From: Paraburkholderia azotifigens
GTDB lineage: Bacteria > Pseudomonadota > Gammaproteobacteria > Burkholderiales > Burkholderiaceae
DNA: 64,000 bases
Assembly (NCBI RefSeq): GCF_007995085.1
Contig: NZ_VOQS01000003.1
Coordinates: 2,294,001-2,358,000, forward strand
Direction of reading: 5' to 3'
The notes under the pieces were generated by a model. It worked only from the letters and a program-made list of their open reading frames with translations. It did no database searches and was not told where the DNA came from. This document shows positions 8,751 through 17,302 of this stretch, one piece after another. Position 1 is the stretch's first letter; each line of letters opens with the position of its first letter. The translations under genes were made by a program, and so were the position numbers.

Positions 8751-8870
8751 CTTGAATTCCTTGCCGGACTGTCATGCATGCGCACGTCGTCGCGTGCCTG
8801 CGGTGCTGGCTGATGGCCCGCCGCAGGACGGTGCACGCCAGCAGCTTCCGTCAGTTTTGAGTCGGACCTG

Positions 8871-8889
8871 ATGATAATAACATTATCAT
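8871..8889. promoter_or_regulatory. Palindromic operator candidate, copy 1
   Basis: ATGATAATAACATTATCAT is a perfect 8-3-8 inverted repeat in an otherwise GC-rich stretch, 121 bp upstream of the GTG-start gene at 8750. A second copy with two changes lies at 9848. It resembles a Fur/Zur-type element but its spacing differs from the standard Fur box (7-1-7). Confidence 0.6.
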
Positions 8890-9076
8890 GATATGTGTGT
8901 GTTTGACGATTGCCGTCCATACTCCGTCCACACTATTGGGCCGCTTACCCGGGCTCGCGGGCCGGCCCCCACGTCCGCTCGCGCAGATCGTCCAGCAGCG
9001 GCATGATCGCGAGCGCTGTGAGTACGCCCGCCAACGGTATGGTCGCGGCATAGCCGGCATGCCTCAAGCCCAGCGC

Positions 9077-9715
9077 TCATGTCACTCCGCTCGCGAAGAG
9101 GCACGCAAGCATGCCCGAGTGGACCTTCAATCGGTCCCGGTTGGCGAGTACGGGTTTCGCCCCCGGATCGTCCTTCGCTGCATTCCAGTAGACGAGCTTG
9201 CCCAGTTCGATGCCGATGTCCGCGACGATGCCTGTCATATGCGTGGAGCGGATTTCCGCGCCGGACAGCTTGGTGATCATCGCGTTCTGCAGACCCATGA
9301 TGAAGCACAGCAGCATGACAGTGGCCGGAACAAGCAAAGTGTCCCGCAGCGCCAGATGACTGCCGGGTAACCCGAAACACAGGAGCAGGGCCGCCGCGAG
9401 CAGAAGCGGAGAAGCATATTGGCTGTGCAGGCGCTGCCGGCGTCCCCAGTTGACCAGCACGGCCGAACAGGCAGCTCCCAGCAGGAATGATATGAGCGAG
9501 CCGACGCCGGCGTGCACCAGTGCGGCGTCGCCGAGTACCGTCTCGTCGGCGATTGAGGAGACCACGCCACTCATGTGCGAGGTGTACTGCCTGACCGCAA
9601 GATACCCACCAGCGTTGGCTGCGCCTGCGACGAATGCGAGTGAAAACCCGAGGCGTCTGTTCGCCTCTATGCTTCGGTCCCGTCCGGTCAGGGTTCGAAA
9701 GAACTGTGCGGGCAT
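9077..9715 (-). CDS. DUF1275 (YoaK-like) membrane protein, C-terminus cut by in-frame TGA
   Basis: 212 residues to the first stop. Features typical of DUF1275: FVAGAANAGGYLAVRQYTSHM near the N-terminus, MGLQNAMITKLSG and THMTGIVADIGIELG in the middle, with about six hydrophobic segments. After the TGA at 9077-9079 the same frame stays open to a TAA at 8945-8947 and encodes ALGLRHAGYAATIPLAGVL, ALAIMPLLDDL, which is the normal C-terminal helix of the family. A GGA-to-TGA change would explain it, so the gene may be a recent nonsense mutant that has lost about 44 residues. A palindrome 133 bp upstream may regulate it. Confidence 0.8.
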   Translation of the reverse strand: MPAQFFRTLTGRDRSIEANRRLGFSLAFVAGAANAGGYLAVRQYTSHMSGVVSSIADETVLGDAALVHAGVGSLISFLLGAACSAVLVNWGRRQRLHSQYASPLLLAAALLLCFGLPGSHLALRDTLLVPATVMLLCFIMGLQNAMITKLSGAEIRSTHMTGIVADIGIELGKLVYWNAAKDDPGAKPVLANRDRLKVHSGMLACLFASGVT

Positions 9716-9847
9716 GCGAAAACGACTCCTGTCGCCGTGCCACGTGTGCGTGGCGATGCAGCGGAGCAGAGACGAAAACGGGTTGCGCCGTATGGACGGG
9801 TGCAGGTCCCCGCCAGCGTATGGAATCCTGCGGATAAAGCTGCTAGG

Positions 9848-9866
9848 ATGATAACGACATTATCAT
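9848..9866. promoter_or_regulatory. Palindromic operator candidate, copy 2
   Basis: ATGATAACGACATTATCAT, 17 of 19 identical to the copy at 8871. It lies between the divergent DUF1275 gene (start 9715) and the Hyf-like operon (start 10104), so it could act on either. The rest of the 388-bp gap shows nothing else that I can name. Confidence 0.55.
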
Positions 9867-10103
9867 GTTCTGATAACCGAATGTTCCTGATGCGGGCTCG
9901 GTATTTTCAGGCCCGAGATCCAGCGGAGAAATCCAATGCAGGGTGGGCTTGCGGCACACGCGCAGTTCCTTCAATCGAAGGGCAGGGCTGGGGAGCACTT
10001 CGAATCTATGGGCGCCGGGAGGCTTGCGGCTGAGATCGCCCGCAGATGCCGGGCCGACATCACGGCTAACTGGCGATAGGCGCATAAGAGCGTGTCGCGC
10101 GCG

Positions 10104-12113
10104 ATGACTTCTTTGCCCCTTCTCCAGATCGCACTGTTTGTGATCATAGGGTGGCTCGCGATCGGGACACTGGGGCTCGCCGGTCTGCGCCGCACTCGCT
10201 TGGTCGCGCACGGGCTGTTCCCGGCGGGAGCGCTGTTCGGCGTTCTGCTGTGCGCGCTGGGCATTGCCGGCGTGTTCTCCGCTCCGCAGGAGGCGGTCTT
10301 GCCACTGGGGTTGCCCGGGCTGCCGTTTCATGTGAGGCTCGATGGCCTGTCGGCGTACTTTCTTGCTGTGCTTGGCATGGTGAGCGCTGGCGTCAGCGCA
10401 TTCTCCGCCGGCTATTTCCGCAAAGGCGAAGGCACACCGCCCGGTTTGCTGTGCTTCGAATATCACGTGTGCCTGGCGGGCCTTGCACTCGTCCTCGTGG
10501 CAAACGATGCGTACTGCTTCATGGTTGCGTGGGAAACCATGACGCTCGCGGCAACGTTCCTCGTGATGAGCAACCATCGGATTCCCGAAATCCGCCACGC
10601 GGGTTACCTGTACTTCCTGATTTCGCACGTCGGCGCACTCGGCCTTCTGCTGTGTTTCGGCTTGCTGCAGGCGAACACGGGGGACTACACGTTTGCGGGC
10701 ATGCGGCAGCAGCACCTGGATGTGTTCTGGGCATCCGTTGCATTCGTGCTGGCGCTGTTCGGCTTTGGCGCGAAGGCGGGTATCTTCCCATTGCATGTGT
10801 GGCTGCCCGAGGCGCACCCGGCCGCTCCATCGCCGGTGTCGGCGCTGATGAGCGGCTTTGTGCTGAAGGCAGGGCTCTACGGCGTGTTGCGCACTGTGTT
10901 TGACCTGTTGCACGTGCAGATCGCATGGTGGGGCGTTCTGATGCTGGCGCTCGGCCTTTTCACCGCGTTGTTCGGCGTCGTGTTCAGCGCGATCCAGAGT
11001 GACATGAAGCGGCTGCTCGCCTACTCGTCGATCGACAACATCGGTCTGATGTTCGTCAGCATGGGGCTGGCAATCCTGTTCCGGGCGTTTGACATGCCGG
11101 CGCTCGCCGCGTTGTCGCTGACCGCGCTCCTTTACCAGATCGCGAGCCATGCGGCATTCAAGAGCCTGTTATTCATCACGACGGGTTCCGTGCTGCATGC
11201 AACGGGTGAACGTAACCTCGGTCGCCTGGGCGGACTCATTCGCTTCATGCCGTGGGCCACATGGGCTGCGCTGCTGGGCGCGCTATCGAGTGCGGGCCTG
11301 CCGCCATTAAGCGGGTTCGTCTCCGAATGGCTTCTGCTGCAGAGCTTCCTGTTCACACCGGGGCTGCCGGACCCGTTCCTGAACATGATCGTTCCGCTGG
11401 TCGCGGCGCTGATCGCGCTGGTCGCTGCGCTCGCGGGCTACACGATGGTCAAGTTCTTCGGCGTCATCTTTCTCGGGCAGCCACGCGAGGCGAAGCTCAG
11501 CAACGCTCGCGACGCCAGTCCCTGGGAGCGCGTCGGCTTTGTGTGGCTCACGGCAATGTGCCTGCTGCTCGGCTTGCTGCCGGTGCAGTTCGTGGCCGTG
11601 CTCGACCGCGTGACGCAGGCACTGATCGGCGCGGGCATCGGGCAGGCGGTCGCGCGCAATGGCTGGTTGCTGCTGGCGCCTACGAATATCGGACGCGCGA
11701 GTTACATGCCGTTGGTTTTTCTGCTGTTCTTCCTCGGTTGCTGTGCGCTTGCATGGATTCTCGTGCGTCGCCTGTATCACGGCCGGCTGCGCCGTGCGAT
11801 TCCGTGGGCGTGCGGGCATCCGTTCGTGACCGCGCGCATGCAGGACACGGCCGAAGGGTTCGGGCAGCCGATTCGCGAAATCTTTGCGCCGTTGTTCCGG
11901 ATCGAACGGCAGCTTCCTTCGCCGTTCGATGCACGTCCGGCATATCGCGTCGCGGTGACGGATCGCGCATGGAGGATGATTTACGAGCCGATCGCAAGCG
12001 CTGTCAGGCGTGTTGCGGCGCTGGCCGGGATGCTCCAGACGGGGCGCATCGCCATCTATCTGATGTATAGCTTCCTCGTGCTCATTGTTCTCCTGATGCT
12101 GGTGAGGCGATGA
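10104..12113 (+). CDS. hyfB: Hydrogenase-4-like subunit B (proton-translocating antiporter-type subunit)
   Basis: About 669 residues, a polytopic membrane protein of the NuoL/M/N-MrpA family, closest in order and length to HyfB/HycC. Conserved proton-channel motifs are visible: FMVAWETMTLAATFLV, GFGAKAGIFPLHVWLPEAHPAAPSPVSALMSG, AIQSDMKRLLAYSSIDNIG, and SAGLPPLSGFVSEWLLL. ATG at 10104 is preferred to the GTG at 10092. First gene of a tight operon (4-bp overlap with the next). In the complex it forms one of the membrane proton channels. A long antisense frame over its 5' half is a shadow. Confidence 0.93.
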   Translation: MTSLPLLQIALFVIIGWLAIGTLGLAGLRRTRLVAHGLFPAGALFGVLLCALGIAGVFSAPQEAVLPLGLPGLPFHVRLDGLSAYFLAVLGMVSAGVSAFSAGYFRKGEGTPPGLLCFEYHVCLAGLALVLVANDAYCFMVAWETMTLAATFLVMSNHRIPEIRHAGYLYFLISHVGALGLLLCFGLLQANTGDYTFAGMRQQHLDVFWASVAFVLALFGFGAKAGIFPLHVWLPEAHPAAPSPVSALMSGFVLKAGLYGVLRTVFDLLHVQIAWWGVLMLALGLFTALFGVVFSAIQSDMKRLLAYSSIDNIGLMFVSMGLAILFRAFDMPALAALSLTALLYQIASHAAFKSLLFITTGSVLHATGERNLGRLGGLIRFMPWATWAALLGALSSAGLPPLSGFVSEWLLLQSFLFTPGLPDPFLNMIVPLVAALIALVAALAGYTMVKFFGVIFLGQPREAKLSNARDASPWERVGFVWLTAMCLLLGLLPVQFVAVLDRVTQALIGAGIGQAVARNGWLLLAPTNIGRASYMPLVFLLFFLGCCALAWILVRRLYHGRLRRAIPWACGHPFVTARMQDTAEGFGQPIREIFAPLFRIERQLPSPFDARPAYRVAVTDRAWRMIYEPIASAVRRVAALAGMLQTGRIAIYLMYSFLVLIVLLMLVRR

Positions 12114-13060
12114 TCACATTCTCCGGATTCGTCTCCCAGACGCTCGAAATCCTGCTGGCTCTGGCGGCCGCTCCGCTGCTGACCGGATGGATCAACATGT
12201 GCCGCGCCTGGCTTCAGAACCGTCGCGCGCCTTCCGTCTGGCAACCGTACCGGACGCTTCACAAGCTGTTCAACAAGGAGTCGGTCGTCGCGCATCACGC
12301 GAGTCCCGTATTTCGCGGCGCGCCGTATGTGATCTGGGCCTGCATGACGCTCGCGAGCGCGATCGTGCCGACCCTGTCGACCGATCTGCCGCTGTCGCCT
12401 GCCGCCGATGCCATTGCGCTCGTTGGCCTTTTCGCGCTGGCGCGCGTGGCAATCTCGCTGGCTGCGATGGACGTCGGCACCGCGTTCGGTACGCTTGGCG
12501 CGCGGCGGGAGATGCTGGTCGGCTTTCTTGCGGAACCGGCTCTGCTGATGGTGCTGTTTTCCGCGTCGCTTATCACGCAGTCCACGCTGCTGACGCGCAT
12601 CGTCGAGACGCTGAGCCATCGGGAGCTCGCGATCTATCCGAGCCTCGCATTCGCGGGCATTGCGTTCACCATGGTGTCGCTCGCGGAGAACGCAAGGCTG
12701 CCCGTCGATAACCCGACTACGCATCTCGAACTGACGATGATCCACGAGGCGCTGATCCTGGAGTACTCTGGCCGGCATCTTGCGCTGCTGGAATGGGCAG
12801 CGAGCCTCAAGCTGTTCGCGTATTCGTGCATCGGTCTGGCGCTGTTCGTGCCGTGGGGCATTGCGCAAGCGGGCGATCCCGTCGCGCTGCTGCTCGCGAT
12901 ACCGGTGCTTGCCGTCAAGCTTGTCGTGGGCGGGGCGCTACTCGCCGTGGTGGAGACGACCAACGCGAAAATGCGCATCTTCCGGGTGCCGGAGTTTCTC
13001 GCCACCGCCTTCCTGCTCGCCGTCATCGGCATGCTTGTCCATTTTCTGCTGGGGGCGTGA
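12110..13060 (+). CDS. hyfC: Hydrogenase-4-like subunit C (NuoH-type membrane subunit)
   Basis: 316 residues, about eight membrane helices. Recognised by NuoH/HyfC features: RAPSVWQPYRTLHKLFNKE near the N-terminus (quinone-chamber/amphipathic region), GTAFGTLGARREMLVGFLAEP, and the acidic loop SLAENARLPVDNPTTHLELTM. This subunit anchors the peripheral arm to the membrane domain and forms the E-channel in complex I and group 4 hydrogenases. Its start overlaps hyfB by 4 bp and its stop abuts the next ATG, so expression is coupled. Confidence 0.93.
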   Translation: MITFSGFVSQTLEILLALAAAPLLTGWINMCRAWLQNRRAPSVWQPYRTLHKLFNKESVVAHHASPVFRGAPYVIWACMTLASAIVPTLSTDLPLSPAADAIALVGLFALARVAISLAAMDVGTAFGTLGARREMLVGFLAEPALLMVLFSASLITQSTLLTRIVETLSHRELAIYPSLAFAGIAFTMVSLAENARLPVDNPTTHLELTMIHEALILEYSGRHLALLEWAASLKLFAYSCIGLALFVPWGIAQAGDPVALLLAIPVLAVKLVVGGALLAVVETTNAKMRIFRVPEFLATAFLLAVIGMLVHFLLGA

Positions 13061-13729
13061 ATGCACGGTCTCCACGGTCTTTCGACTCAGATCATCAACC
13101 TTCTGGCCGCCGTCCTGCTGATGGTGTCGTTTGCGATGCTCAGCCAGCGACGGATCTTGTCACTGATTCACCTTTACACCGTGCAAGGTATTGCGCTCGT
13201 CGCGGCCAACCTCGTGCTGGGGTTCGTCACGCAGGACGTCCATCTTTACGTGTCGGGGATACTGACCCTGGTGCTCAAGGTCGGTCTGATCCCGTGGATT
13301 CTCTACAGGCTGGTGCAGCGCCTCAACGTGAAAACAGACGTCGAGACGCTGCTCAACATACCGACGACCCTGCTGATCGGGATCGTACTCGTCATCGTTG
13401 CGTTCAATGTGGCGGCGCCCATCAGCCAGCTTGCGTCCTCGGTTGCGCGCGGCACCCTCGGCATCGCGCTTGCCTGTGTCCTGTTGTCGTTCATGATGAT
13501 GATCACGCGTTCAAAGGCGCTACCGCAGGTCATCGGCTTCCTGTCGATGGAAAACGGGCTTTTCTTCGCGGCTGCGGCAGCGACGAATGGTATGCCGATG
13601 ATCGTCGAACTGGGTATCGGACTCGATGTTCTGGTCGGCATCCTGATCCTCGGCGTCTTCATGTTCCAGATTCGCGAGCAGTTCGACAGCCTGGACATTC
13701 ATCATCTGGAAAGGCTCAAGGATGACTGA
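13061..13729 (+). CDS. hyfE: Hydrogenase-4-like subunit E (NuoK-like)
   Basis: 222 residues with about seven hydrophobic helices, the usual HyfE size. The N-terminal part (LYTVQGIALVAANLVLGF...) and the C-terminal half (QVIGFLSMENGLFFAAAAAT, GMPMIVELGIGLDVLVGILI) match HyfE, which carries NuoK-like glutamates for proton transfer. ATG directly follows the hyfC TGA. Overlaps the next gene by 8 bp. Confidence 0.9.
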   Translation: MHGLHGLSTQIINLLAAVLLMVSFAMLSQRRILSLIHLYTVQGIALVAANLVLGFVTQDVHLYVSGILTLVLKVGLIPWILYRLVQRLNVKTDVETLLNIPTTLLIGIVLVIVAFNVAAPISQLASSVARGTLGIALACVLLSFMMMITRSKALPQVIGFLSMENGLFFAAAAATNGMPMIVELGIGLDVLVGILILGVFMFQIREQFDSLDIHHLERLKDD

Positions 13730-15182
13730 CACGTGGGTCCTGCTGCTCGTGTTCGGGATTCCGCTTCTCGCTGGCGGGTGCCTGGCGCTTGTCGGACAGC
13801 ATCGCCTGGCGCCGGACCTCAATGTCGGGTTCAGCTTTCTGACCTTCGCGGCCGCGACCTGTCTCGCCGCGCAGGCGGTGGAGCATGGGCCGACTTTTGC
13901 GCTGGGCAAGCTCTTTTTCGTCGATCCGCTCAATGTCTTTCTCGTTGCACTCACGGCGTTCGTCGGCTGGACGACCTCGGTCTTCTCGAAGCCGTACATG
14001 CGAATCGAACAGAGTCGCGGCAAGATGACGGCGGCGCGCATGCGGCTTTACCACAGCATGTACCAGCTATTCGTGTTCGCGATGCTGGTGGCGCTGCTCG
14101 CCAACAACGTCGGCATCCTGTGGGTCGCGATGGAGGCCGCCACGCTTGCGACCGTGTTGCTGGTGAGCGTCTATCGCACGGCAGCCAGTCTCGAAGCGGC
14201 CTGGAAATACTTCATTCTGTGCGGGGTTGGCATCGCACAGGCGCTTTTCGGCACGATCCTGCTTTATCTCGCGGCGAGCCGGCAGCTCAGCGGCGGCGAT
14301 GCGCTGCTCTGGAGCAGCCTGAGCGCCGTCAAGGGCCAACTCGATCCCACCATCATGTCGCTCGCGTTTGTGTTCCTTCTGATCGGCTACGGCACGAAGG
14401 TCGGCCTCGTGCCGATGCATAACTGGTTGCCGGACGCCCATGCCGAAGGCCCCACGCCTATTTCCGCCGTGCTCTCGGGCCTGCTGCTCAACGTGGCGCT
14501 GTATGCGGTGCTCCGCTGCAAGGTGCTGGCCGATGGGGCACTGCAAAACGGCCTGCCGGGACGGCTGCTGGTCGGGTTCGGACTGGTGTCGGTGCTGGTC
14601 GCAACGTTTTCGCTGTTGCGCCAGAAGGACGTCAAGCGACTGTTCTCGTATTCGTCGATCGAACACATGGGTTTGATGACATTCGCGTTTGGACTCGGCG
14701 GACCTGTTGCGACGTTCGCAGGTCTGCTGCACATGACCGTTCATTCGCTCGTCAAGTCGGCCATTTTCTTCGCCGTCGGGCATGCTGTGCAGAAAGCCCG
14801 CACGCAGATGATCGACGACATTCGCGGGCTGTTGCGTGTGAGCCCAACGGTTGGATGGGGCATGATGCTTGGGACACTCGCAATCCTCGGCATGCCGCCG
14901 TTCGGCGTCTTCGCGAGCGAGTTCCTGATCTTGACGACGGCAATCAGCGAACTGCCGTGGGCAACACCGTTTCTGCTGCTGGCGCTGGCCGTTGCTTTCG
15001 GGATCATTTTTGCGCGTGTGCAGCACATGGTTTTCGGCGAGACGACGGCGACAGCGCTCGAACATTCGCCAGCGCTGCTTCCTGTCTTCGTCCATCTGGG
15101 CCTCGGTCTGATGCTGGGGCTTTACATTCCGCCGTATCTTGCCACGTGGTACCGGCAGGCAGCGGCAATGATCGTCGGGTGA
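13722..15182 (+). CDS. hyfF: Hydrogenase-4-like subunit F (proton-translocating antiporter-type subunit)
   Basis: 486 residues, NuoN/M-like membrane subunit; about 14 helices. Motifs: WVAMEAATLATVLLVSVYRT, GYGTKVGLVPMHNWLPDAHAEGPTPISAVLSG, RQKDVKRLFSYSSIEHMGLM, MTVHSLVKSAIFFAVGHAVQ. These hold the glutamate, lysines and histidines of the antiporter-type proton path. No HyfD homologue is present between E and F, so the operon encodes two antiporter-type subunits (B and F) and not three as in E. coli hyf. Confidence 0.92.
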   Translation: MTDTWVLLLVFGIPLLAGGCLALVGQHRLAPDLNVGFSFLTFAAATCLAAQAVEHGPTFALGKLFFVDPLNVFLVALTAFVGWTTSVFSKPYMRIEQSRGKMTAARMRLYHSMYQLFVFAMLVALLANNVGILWVAMEAATLATVLLVSVYRTAASLEAAWKYFILCGVGIAQALFGTILLYLAASRQLSGGDALLWSSLSAVKGQLDPTIMSLAFVFLLIGYGTKVGLVPMHNWLPDAHAEGPTPISAVLSGLLLNVALYAVLRCKVLADGALQNGLPGRLLVGFGLVSVLVATFSLLRQKDVKRLFSYSSIEHMGLMTFAFGLGGPVATFAGLLHMTVHSLVKSAIFFAVGHAVQKARTQMIDDIRGLLRVSPTVGWGMMLGTLAILGMPPFGVFASEFLILTTAISELPWATPFLLLALAVAFGIIFARVQHMVFGETTATALEHSPALLPVFVHLGLGLMLGLYIPPYLATWYRQAAAMIVG

Positions 15183-15184
15183 CC

Positions 15185-16747
15185 ATGAAGATCAACGAAC
15201 TTGGACTCGCCGATGTGGTGCAGCTGTCATTGTTCACGGGCAAGGCCACCACGTTTCTCGCGCGAGCCGATGCGGCGGCCTGGGTTCACATCGCCGGCGC
15301 GATACGCGAGAAGGGCGGTCGACTGATCTCCTTGTGGGCGACGGAAGAGGCGACGGGCAGATTCGTTGCTTCAGCGGCCTATGCGCTGGAGGATGGCTTG
15401 CTATGGGTGCAACTGCCCATTTCCGGTGAACACGAAAACGGAGCGTACTATCCAGACCTGTCGGCGATTTTTCCATGCGCATCGCGCATGCAGCGTGCTG
15501 TCTACGATCTCCTCGGACTGCGCGCGACGGGCGCTGAAGACACGCGGCCATGGCTGAATCACGGCAACTGGCCGGCCGACTATTTTCCGCTGCAGAAACT
15601 GTCGTCTGGAAACGAGCGTTTCGAATCGCACGAAGCGGACTATCCATTTGTGCCCGTCACTGGCGATGGTGTTCATGAGATCGCGGTAGGGCCGATCCAT
15701 GCGGGCATCATCGAGCCGGGGCATTTTCGGTTCTCAGTCGTCGGCGAAAAGGTGCTGAGACTGGAGGAGCGACTCGGTTATACGCATCGAGGTATCGAGC
15801 GGCTGTTCGGGCAGACGCCGTTGCTGCTGGGCCATCGTCTGGCGGGACGAATTGCAGGCGATACGACAGTGGCGTTCTCATGGGCGTACTGCATGGCGGT
15901 CGAACGCGCGTTGAACGTCTTTGTGCCTCCTCGCGCGCAGTGGTTGCGGGCAGTGCTGCTCGAGCGTGAGCGCGTCGCGAATCATCTCGGCGATCTGGGT
16001 GCGCTCGGCAACGATGCAGGTTTCGCATTTGGGCTTGCGCAGTTCTCCCGGCTAAAGGAAAACTGGTTACGTCTGAACGGCAAGGTGTTCGGACACAGGC
16101 TCTTGATGGACCAGATTGTGCCTGGCGGCGTCGCGCGCGATCTGACGGCGGAACTCATCGGGAGTGTCGAGAGCCAGTGCGACCGGATCGAAGCCGAGGT
16201 CCGGACGATGCAGCGCATCTATGAGGAGCAGTCCGGGCTGCAGGACCGCTTTACGGGTGCAGGCAAGTTGACGGAGAACGTCGCGACGCACTTCAGTGTG
16301 TGCGGCATGGCGGCGCGGGCGAGCGGTCTGGCCATCGACGTACGCGTCAACCACCCGTACGCGCCGTATCACGAGGTCCGGCCTCGGATGATCTGCGACG
16401 ACCGGGGTGACGTGGCCGCACGCGTTGCTGTACGTTTCAACGAGGTCTACGAATCACTCAGGTTGATTCGCGAGTTCATCGACGGCCTGCCTGACGGTGA
16501 GATCGTCGCGCCGGTTGAAGTTGATCGTCCGCGAGCGTGCGGCGTCGGTTGGGTCGAAGGCTGGCGCGGAGATGTATTCGTTGCGCTTGAAACTGGCGAG
16601 AACGGAACCATCACGCGGTGCCACTGCCACGATCCCTCGTGGCAAAACTGGCCTGCGCTGGAGCACGCGATCATCGGCAATATCGTTCCTGATTTCCCGT
16701 TGATCAACAAGTCGTTCAATCTGAACTACGCGGGACACGATCTGTAA
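15185..16747 (+). CDS. hyfG: Hyf/Ehr large subunit (NuoC-NuoD fusion-like) without NiFe cysteines
   Basis: 520 residues: an N-terminal 30-kDa NuoC-like domain (about 1-150) followed by a NuoD/hydrogenase large-subunit domain (YTHRGIERLFG at 199-209, ERERVANHLGDLGAL at 260-274). In real group 4 NiFe hydrogenases two CxxC pairs bind the metal. Here the first site reads RIAGDTTVAF (222-231), like complex I, and the C-terminal site reads CHDPSWQNWP (481-490) in place of DPCxxC. All four cysteines are missing, so the protein cannot hold a NiFe centre. This fits the Ehr (energy-converting hydrogenase-related) complexes, whose electron partner is not established. Confidence 0.9.
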   Translation: MKINELGLADVVQLSLFTGKATTFLARADAAAWVHIAGAIREKGGRLISLWATEEATGRFVASAAYALEDGLLWVQLPISGEHENGAYYPDLSAIFPCASRMQRAVYDLLGLRATGAEDTRPWLNHGNWPADYFPLQKLSSGNERFESHEADYPFVPVTGDGVHEIAVGPIHAGIIEPGHFRFSVVGEKVLRLEERLGYTHRGIERLFGQTPLLLGHRLAGRIAGDTTVAFSWAYCMAVERALNVFVPPRAQWLRAVLLERERVANHLGDLGALGNDAGFAFGLAQFSRLKENWLRLNGKVFGHRLLMDQIVPGGVARDLTAELIGSVESQCDRIEAEVRTMQRIYEEQSGLQDRFTGAGKLTENVATHFSVCGMAARASGLAIDVRVNHPYAPYHEVRPRMICDDRGDVAARVAVRFNEVYESLRLIREFIDGLPDGEIVAPVEVDRPRACGVGWVEGWRGDVFVALETGENGTITRCHCHDPSWQNWPALEHAIIGNIVPDFPLINKSFNLNYAGHDL

Positions 16748-17274
16748 TGTGGCAACTGCTCAAACGCATCGTGCTGACGGATATTCCGGCCGAGGTGACT
16801 CCGGCTATCACCGATGAATGGCTGACCGGACATCAGCAGTTTCATCAGGAGATTCTCGATGTGGTTGGCCGCGCGCTTTGCATCCGGCAGATAGACGCCG
16901 GTTCCTGCAACGGATGCGAACTCGAAATCCATGCGCTGAACAACCCGTACTACAACATTGAGGGTCTCGGCATCAGGTTCGTTGCAAGTCCGCGTCACGC
17001 CGACATGCTGCTGGTCACAGGGCCGCTCACACTGAATATGAGGGAAGCCGTGCGGCGAGCGTGGGAGGCAACACCCCATCCCAAGCTGGTGGTTGCGGCG
17101 GGCGACTGCGCCTGTACGGGTGGTGTCTTCAAGGACAGTTATGCCGTCTGCGGCCCGCTGTCAGAACTGCTTCCGGTGGACGTCACCATACCCGGCTGTC
17201 CGCCAGCGCCGATCGACCTGTTGAGAGGCATTCTTACGGCGATACGTGGAAACCGAGGCGCGCTCGCGCCATGA
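16747..17274 (+). CDS. hyfI: Hyf/Ehr small subunit with [4Fe-4S] site (NuoB-like)
   Basis: 175 residues of the NADH:ubiquinone oxidoreductase 20-kDa/NuoB family. Cluster ligands are all present: Cys54 and Cys57 (GSCNGCELE), Cys121 in GDCACTGG and Cys151 in IPGCPP, so the N2-like [4Fe-4S] cluster is probably retained. The start overlaps the hyfG stop by one base (TAATG). No ferredoxin-like NuoI/HyfH or HyfA subunit is found in the operon, so this is the only iron-sulfur protein seen here. Confidence 0.92.
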   Translation: MWQLLKRIVLTDIPAEVTPAITDEWLTGHQQFHQEILDVVGRALCIRQIDAGSCNGCELEIHALNNPYYNIEGLGIRFVASPRHADMLLVTGPLTLNMREAVRRAWEATPHPKLVVAAGDCACTGGVFKDSYAVCGPLSELLPVDVTIPGCPPAPIDLLRGILTAIRGNRGALAP

Positions 17275-17302
17275 CTCTTGCGGGAGACAGGCTTTGGAGC
17301 GC

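Noticed and set aside
9077..9079. TGA as possible selenocysteine codon in DUF1275
   Set aside because: The family has Gly or similar at this place, no stem-loop was evident just after it, and a simple point mutation explains it.
9843..11150. 435-codon minus-strand open frame over the start of hyfB
   Set aside because: Highly His/Arg/Gln-rich antisense shadow of the conserved membrane subunit, as expected for GC-rich DNA.
14067..15095. 342-codon minus-strand frame over hyfF
   Set aside because: Shadow of a membrane gene, Glu/Arg/His-rich composition.
15185..17274. Functional NiFe hydrogenase
   Set aside because: The four metal-binding cysteines of the large subunit are missing and no maturation genes are in the window.
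17246..17302. Upstream ATG start for the membrane protein after hyfI
   Set aside because: Would overlap hyfI by 29 bp and add residues with no membrane or family character.
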